Source: CAZVRZ01 sp964629965
GTDB taxonomy: Bacteria > Chloroflexota > Anaerolineae > Anaerolineales > UBA4823
Assembly: GCA_964629965.1 (NCBI GenBank)
Contig: CAZVRZ010000162.1
Span: 1-11,258 of the forward strand
Direction of reading: 5' to 3'
Length of the DNA: 11,258 bases
Below, piece by piece: positions 8,201 to 11,258 of the stretch. Position numbers and translations under genes: made by a program. The notes beneath the pieces were generated by a model. The model was not told where the DNA came from and did not search any database. It saw nothing but the letters and a program-made list of their open reading frames with translations. Positions within the stretch are counted from its first letter, which is position 1. Each line of letters starts with the position of its first letter.

Positions 8201-11200
8201 GGCTACAACTGGGCTTCGACGGCGGAAACCAACAGCAACACCGGCTCTGGCATGATCGGCGACCGCCTGTGGAGCGATGCCAATGGCAACGGCCAGCAGG
8301 ATCCCGGCGAGCCAGGGCTGGCAGGCGTGACGGTGAATCTGCTCACGACCGGCCCCGATGGTTTGTTTGGCACCAGCGATGATGTAGTACTCACCACCAC
8401 CGCCACCGATGCTGCCGGCAATTACGTTTTTGATGGCTTGGGCACCGGCGTTTACGTGGTGCATGTGCCCACTGCACCCGGTGGTTCCACCCTCACCGGC
8501 GACCCCGACCAGCCCGGTGTGGCCTGCACAACCTGCGACGGCCGCACCACCACGCCGATCCTGTTGGCGCCCGGCGATGTGTATTTGAATGCCGACTTCG
8601 GCTACCGGCTCGAAGCCAGCAGCAGCGCCTTCATCGGCGATACGATCTGGCTGGATGCCGATCGGGATAATATCATGGACGATGGGGAGCCTGGCATCCC
8701 CGGCGTAACCGTCGCCCTGATCCGTGACCTGGACGGCGACGGCGTTTGGGACACAGGCGAGCCGATAATCACCTCCGATATCACCGACCATGCCGGTCAA
8801 TACACCTTCACCGGCCTGCCGGTCACCGATGGCACCGGAACAGACGATTACCTGGTGTGGGTCAATGATACGGCCAACGTGCTGGCCGAACTGGCTGTCA
8901 CCTACGATGACGATGGTGTGAACCCTACCGGAGGTTTTGTCACCGGCCTGGGGATCAGCGCCGTCACCGACCTGGCGCCGGCCGGCACTCTCGATCAGGA
9001 TTTTGCTTATGCCCCCGCCGGGCACGCTGCCGGCCAGGCCCTGGTGGGCAGCACAGTCTGGCTGGATCAGGATGGCGATGGCTTGTTTGACCCTGGTGAA
9101 GGGATCGAGGGCGTGGTGGTCAACCTGCTGAATTCCAGCGGCGAGATCATTGCCCGCACCGTCTCCAACGAAAACGGCCAATACTTCTTCGGCGGCCTGG
9201 TGGCCGGCAGCTACACGGTCGATCTCGATCTCAATTCGCTGCCCAATTACGGCACCGACCTGGAAATCTTTGTAGACCCAGATGGCAGCCGCCCAAACCG
9301 GGCAGCGTTCTCGCTTGTAGACAGCCAGGTGCGATTGGACCAAAACTTTGGTTACCGCACCATCGCTGGCGCCGATCATGCCATCGGCGGCACGCTCTGG
9401 AATGACAGCGACTCTGACGGTCTACTGGAAAGCGGAGAAGACACTCGCTTCGCCGGTGTGACCGTGGCGTTGTACACCGATTCGAATGATAATGGCGCCT
9501 GGGATGCCGATGATGAGTTGGTTGGCGTCCAGGTCACCGATAGCAATGGCAATTACAACTTCACCGGCCTGCCCGACGATCGTTACTTTGTGGATGTAAC
9601 CGATGACGCCAACATGCTGGAAGGTTTCTGGAAGACAAGCGGCTCGGCCGGCGTCGATCACAACAGCCAGGTCGATCCATACACCATCATCCTGGCCGGA
9701 GCGGATAATACCACTGCCGATTTCGGCTATCACCGCACTGTGGCTGTCGTGGGCAACAGGGCCTGGCTGGACCGGAACAATAACGGCGTGCTGGATAGCA
9801 ACGAGCCGGGTTTGCAAGATGTGCTCGTCACGCTGACCGCCAGCTATCCCGATAACTCCAGCGCCAGCTACTCGGTGCGCACCGATTGGGACGGTTATTA
9901 CAGCTTTGGCAATTTGCTGCTGGATGAGGATCTCAACTTGGCCGATCACACAGCCGGTACGCCCACCTACACCATCGGCGTGGCCACACCTGCCGGTGTT
10001 GCTGCTTCGCCAGAAAATGCTCCCGCCAACAACAACCAGATCGACAACGACTCTGATGGCGCCAGCGAGATCGCCACGGTTGTCCGGGGCGAAACCGACA
10101 CTGCTTACGACTTCGGCTTCTACACCACCTCGCTCGACCTGGGCGATCTGCCAGACAACTACCTGACCTTGTTCAGCCCTGGCCCGGCCCATGTGGTCTT
10201 TCCAGATGGCGCCGATGCGGATGCAAATCCCGATACGACCAATGGCATCCCCGCCGTTTGGTTAGGTCCGGCAGTCGACCTGGAACCAGAAGGCCAACCC
10301 AGCGTTGATGCACTTGGCGACGGCAGTGATGAGGATGGTCTGAAGTTCACTCCGGGTATTTGGATTGCCGGGGAGACTACCATCGTCACCGTCACGCTGA
10401 ACAGCAGCGCCTCGGGCATTGTGGTTCATTACGCCATGTGGATCGATTGGAATGCCAACGGCAGCTTCCTGGATGCCAACGACGGCTTTTACAACGGGCA
10501 CGGCACTACCCACAGCCCGGTGACAGTGCCTGTGACGGTGACGATACCCGAAGAAGGCGATTACGCCACTGAAAGCAATATCTACATCCGGCTGCGCTCC
10601 TACGACCGGCCGCTCACCACGAGCAATTACCAGGGTTCTTTGATCAACGGCGAAGTGGAAGACTATCGCCACGAGCCTCCTCAAACCACACCCGTGACGC
10701 TGGCGTACTTCAGCAGCAGCCGGGATGGGGAGGTGACCACGTTCGAATGGGCCACCGACACCGAGACGGGCAACCTGGGCTTCAACCTGTACGTGCAAGG
10801 GCCAGAAGGGCTGGAGCAGATCAATCCCGAGCTGATCCCCTCGCAAGCGGTGGACTCGCTGGTGCGGCTCAGCTACCGGGTCGAAGCCAGCGGGCTGAGC
10901 GGAGTGATGTTCTACATCGAGGATGTAAGCGTCGCTGGCGAAGCCGAAGTGCACGGGCCGTTCGAGCTGAGTCAGAGCTACGGCGAGCGCGGCACGGTGG
11001 AAGCCATCGACTGGGAGGCAGTGCGCGCCGAGAACGAGCGCCTGGAAGCGCAGCGCCAGGGCCAATGGCTGCTGGCAGCCCAGGCCGTGCCGGCCGAAGT
11101 GCTGGCCGCCTACCCAGAGGACGAGAACGCCGCCGGGCGTGGCGATGAAGGCATCTCCGCGATCGACGCCCGCATCCGGCAGGAATGGCGCACGCGCACT

Positions 11201-11258
11201 TATCCGCTGGTGGAGCTGCTGGTGAAAGAGAGCGGCATCTACCGGGTGAGCTACGAAG
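5291..11258 (+). CDS. Giant secreted multidomain surface protein with six SdrD_B repeats and a GEVED domain (3' end outside window)
   Basis: One uninterrupted frame of 1,989 codons runs off the right edge without a stop. An in-frame TAG at 5282 makes ATG 5291 the first possible start. Residues 1-42 are a signal peptide: KK, a hydrophobic core at about 18-34, and likely cleavage after ARA42. Residues about 50-530 form a module with YYDQWEDG (96-103) and IYFDGKDKI (185-193), broken by a SGGSGGGSG linker (424-432). Residues 535-694 resemble a jelly roll ending in WTIDDVNVDF, and 750-860 a DUF11-type domain. Six SdrD_B repeats begin at 862, 989, 1115, 1252, 1365 and 1487. A GEVED domain covers about 1615-1795, with the name motif GEVEDYR at 1787. 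Residues 1801-1898 are a PVTLAYF/fibronectin-like domain. A charged stretch leads to GIYRVSYE at the edge. Expected at the cell surface, with Ca2+ stiffening the repeat stalk. A peptidase C25-like domain beyond the edge is my inference. Anchoring is unknown. Confidence 0.9.
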   Translation, partial: MKKNLLNGNRYWNTVHFAGGVLSAVLLAAALWLMQHPWTARAMNTPALQTFYVTLPEDIMMQYLWDIFSNGTGPDPVSPIRSITSIAVGTNGTRVYYDQWEDGSYDADIANPDYNYYDADSNPDGTQIWGDGVIANGCAPTINNITNPCAEPGDDLLFRGNVITLDNLVVINGSSGSYSRDPSTIYFDGKDKIGASLPVAVSRSLWPSGAGSLVADAQGVLPTEVWGSEYVSPVGEINLGTNDGLDDVRLLVMAGPGGSVINVDANADNDYNDAYDRSNYTLAEGQVLSVNGDHNTIGDAVLAGGRVVVVSGSPVQVTLLTGDVNSYYENRFYNLIPRTDWTNDYYSPVGTPAGATCTSNWIYNPNNTAITVRYDYPGGLVPDGFQNIAAYTSAEMPDVVSTGVRYYTTNGAVFLPISTTDCYSGGSGGGSGDIYDWGNELYPFRQLSPEVLIGWAPGCTNESVLGTCLSDSAYIANTKSRSVVWLTPAANTTFYVDLDGSGISCSPTPSGHEKSFVANALTRTRISDDPDNVRDTFDNQAYTNNGSGNYNATWASNWIETGDNGSAAGGTIWITNGALQFRDLWNNQNQNDSLDRRINANLAGKSFVRLSFRSTLAGLGTNDSVKVQVSPTGAAPWTDLATYTNADNGGPVTRVYYLTPAQATADTRIRFLVAENWENEGETWTIDDVNVDFAAGNGSLVGDFDMTGAYIRTCDDDVFAAAFGQDPEMSGTNDSEAMDLGMGVPPYGSQIRMTKNADKTFAAPGDQVIYAYTVRLIQTFSTAVTNVQVHDDFCAPVTKVAGSGSGDGGTIGTLESGEVWNFTCTGRLYTATTNSAFATAFYAPDYIRSTPAQATVLLNSSLGDRVWLDEDGDGDQDAGEPGVPNVRITLTGLDVTGGSVSLAIYTDSEGRYIFADVPPSNAGGYTVAVDSATVPAGLRANPTYDENGVPTAHTTTVVLAADVEYTTADFGYNWASTAETNSNTGSGMIGDRLWSDANGNGQQDPGEPGLAGVTVNLLTTGPDGLFGTSDDVVLTTTATDAAGNYVFDGLGTGVYVVHVPTAPGGSTLTGDPDQPGVACTTCDGRTTTPILLAPGDVYLNADFGYRLEASSSAFIGDTIWLDADRDNIMDDGEPGIPGVTVALIRDLDGDGVWDTGEPIITSDITDHAGQYTFTGLPVTDGTGTDDYLVWVNDTANVLAELAVTYDDDGVNPTGGFVTGLGISAVTDLAPAGTLDQDFAYAPAGHAAGQALVGSTVWLDQDGDGLFDPGEGIEGVVVNLLNSSGEIIARTVSNENGQYFFGGLVAGSYTVDLDLNSLPNYGTDLEIFVDPDGSRPNRAAFSLVDSQVRLDQNFGYRTIAGADHAIGGTLWNDSDSDGLLESGEDTRFAGVTVALYTDSNDNGAWDADDELVGVQVTDSNGNYNFTGLPDDRYFVDVTDDANMLEGFWKTSGSAGVDHNSQVDPYTIILAGADNTTADFGYHRTVAVVGNRAWLDRNNNGVLDSNEPGLQDVLVTLTASYPDNSSASYSVRTDWDGYYSFGNLLLDEDLNLADHTAGTPTYTIGVATPAGVAASPENAPANNNQIDNDSDGASEIATVVRGETDTAYDFGFYTTSLDLGDLPDNYLTLFSPGPAHVVFPDGADADANPDTTNGIPAVWLGPAVDLEPEGQPSVDALGDGSDEDGLKFTPGIWIAGETTIVTVTLNSSASGIVVHYAMWIDWNANGSFLDANDGFYNGHGTTHSPVTVPVTVTIPEEGDYATESNIYIRLRSYDRPLTTSNYQGSLINGEVEDYRHEPPQTTPVTLAYFSSSRDGEVTTFEWATDTETGNLGFNLYVQGPEGLEQINPELIPSQAVDSLVRLSYRVEASGLSGVMFYIEDVSVAGEAEVHGPFELSQSYGERGTVEAIDWEAVRAENERLEAQRQGQWLLAAQAVPAEVLAAYPEDENAAGRGDEGISAIDARIRQEWRTRTYPLVELLVKESGIYRVSYE
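7874..10123 (+). repeat. Six tandem SdrD_B-type (Cna-B-like) domains within the giant protein
   Basis: Six units of about 105-126 residues share the frame G-[DNSG]-x-x-W-x-D at the start, a D-x-[DN]-x-[DN]-x-x-x-[DE] acidic loop, GVxVxL, then GxYxF.GL and a closing DFGY-type motif. They occupy 7874-8206, 8255-8605, 8633-9010, 9044-9355, 9383-9730 and 9749-10123. Closing motifs are ADFGY, ADFGY, QDFAY, QNFGY, ADFGY and YDFGF. The acidic loops are DEDGDGDQD, DANGNGQQD, DADRDNIMD, DQDGDGLFD, DSDSDGLLE and DRNNNGVLD. In SdrD such loops bind Ca2+ and make the array rigid. Units are well diverged at DNA level, so this is an old duplication and not a recent tandem expansion. Confidence 0.88.
10133..10675 (+). 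other. GEVED domain region of the giant protein
   Basis: This protein domain follows the last SdrD_B unit. It opens with LDLGDLPDNY, continues with LGDGSDEDGLKF and the WIDWNANGSF acidic loop, and closes with NGEVEDYR at 10646-10669. This order is characteristic of GEVED domains in secreted bacterial proteins, which are usually placed next to fibronectin-like or SdrD_B modules. Its biochemical role is not known to me. Confidence 0.8.

Noticed and set aside
7262..9379. A 705-codon open frame on the minus strand, opposite the SdrD_B repeats
   Set aside because: It is antisense to a plus-strand frame with clear domains. Its composition (runs of Ile, Val, Ala, Gly, His) is what GAT/GGC/ACC-rich sense codons give when read backwards, and no motif is recognisable. 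The same holds for minus-strand frames at 9422-10192, 10262-11065 and 6266-6826.
7874..10123. The repeat array considered as a CRISPR or DNA satellite
   Set aside because: Units are about 310-380 bases, diverged at DNA level, and conserved only as protein. They are domain repeats of one coding sequence.

Overview
This window probably comes from a GC-rich (about 60%), free-living bacterium. The best guess is an Anaerolineae-type Chloroflexota, based on the mix of a DUF362 protein, a cytosolic family-2 glycosidase and a giant secreted SdrD_B/GEVED surface protein with no LPXTG anchor or type IX sorting signal seen. That lineage is an inference from gene content, not from a marker comparison.

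Layout. At the left edge, on the minus strand, is a complete bacterial type A RNase P RNA gene (81-480). Its ends are fixed by the P1 helix and supported by P2 and by the conserved core sequences. An 82-base divergent spacer separates it from a plus-strand major facilitator transporter gene (563-1840). Facing it, with only 4 bases between stop codons, is a minus-strand gene for a cytoplasmic glycoside hydrolase family 2 enzyme (1845-3644). Upstream of that, in the same direction and 65 bases away, is a DUF362 iron-sulfur-type protein (3710-4873). The last two probably form a two-gene transcription unit read from about 4920. After a gene-free spacer of about 400 bases, the whole right half (5291 to beyond 11258) is one uninterrupted plus-strand reading frame of at least 1,989 codons without a stop.

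The giant protein begins with a signal peptide. It continues with a large N-terminal module built around a conserved YYDQWEDG segment, a jelly-roll-like domain, a DUF11-like domain, six tandem SdrD_B-type Ca2+-binding beta-sandwich repeats, a GEVED domain, and a fibronectin-like domain of the 'PVTL.YF' class. At the very edge of the window a GIYRVSYE segment begins, of a kind I associate with the region before C25 (gingipain-like) peptidase domains. The catalytic or anchoring end lies outside the window.

How they might work together: the transporter and the GH2 enzyme could deal with imported oligosaccharides, but the sequence does not show that they share a substrate. The RNase P gene is housekeeping. 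The giant protein is exported and looks like a surface stalk or adhesin carrying a C-terminal effector domain. No CRISPR array, tRNA, rRNA or insertion sequence was seen.
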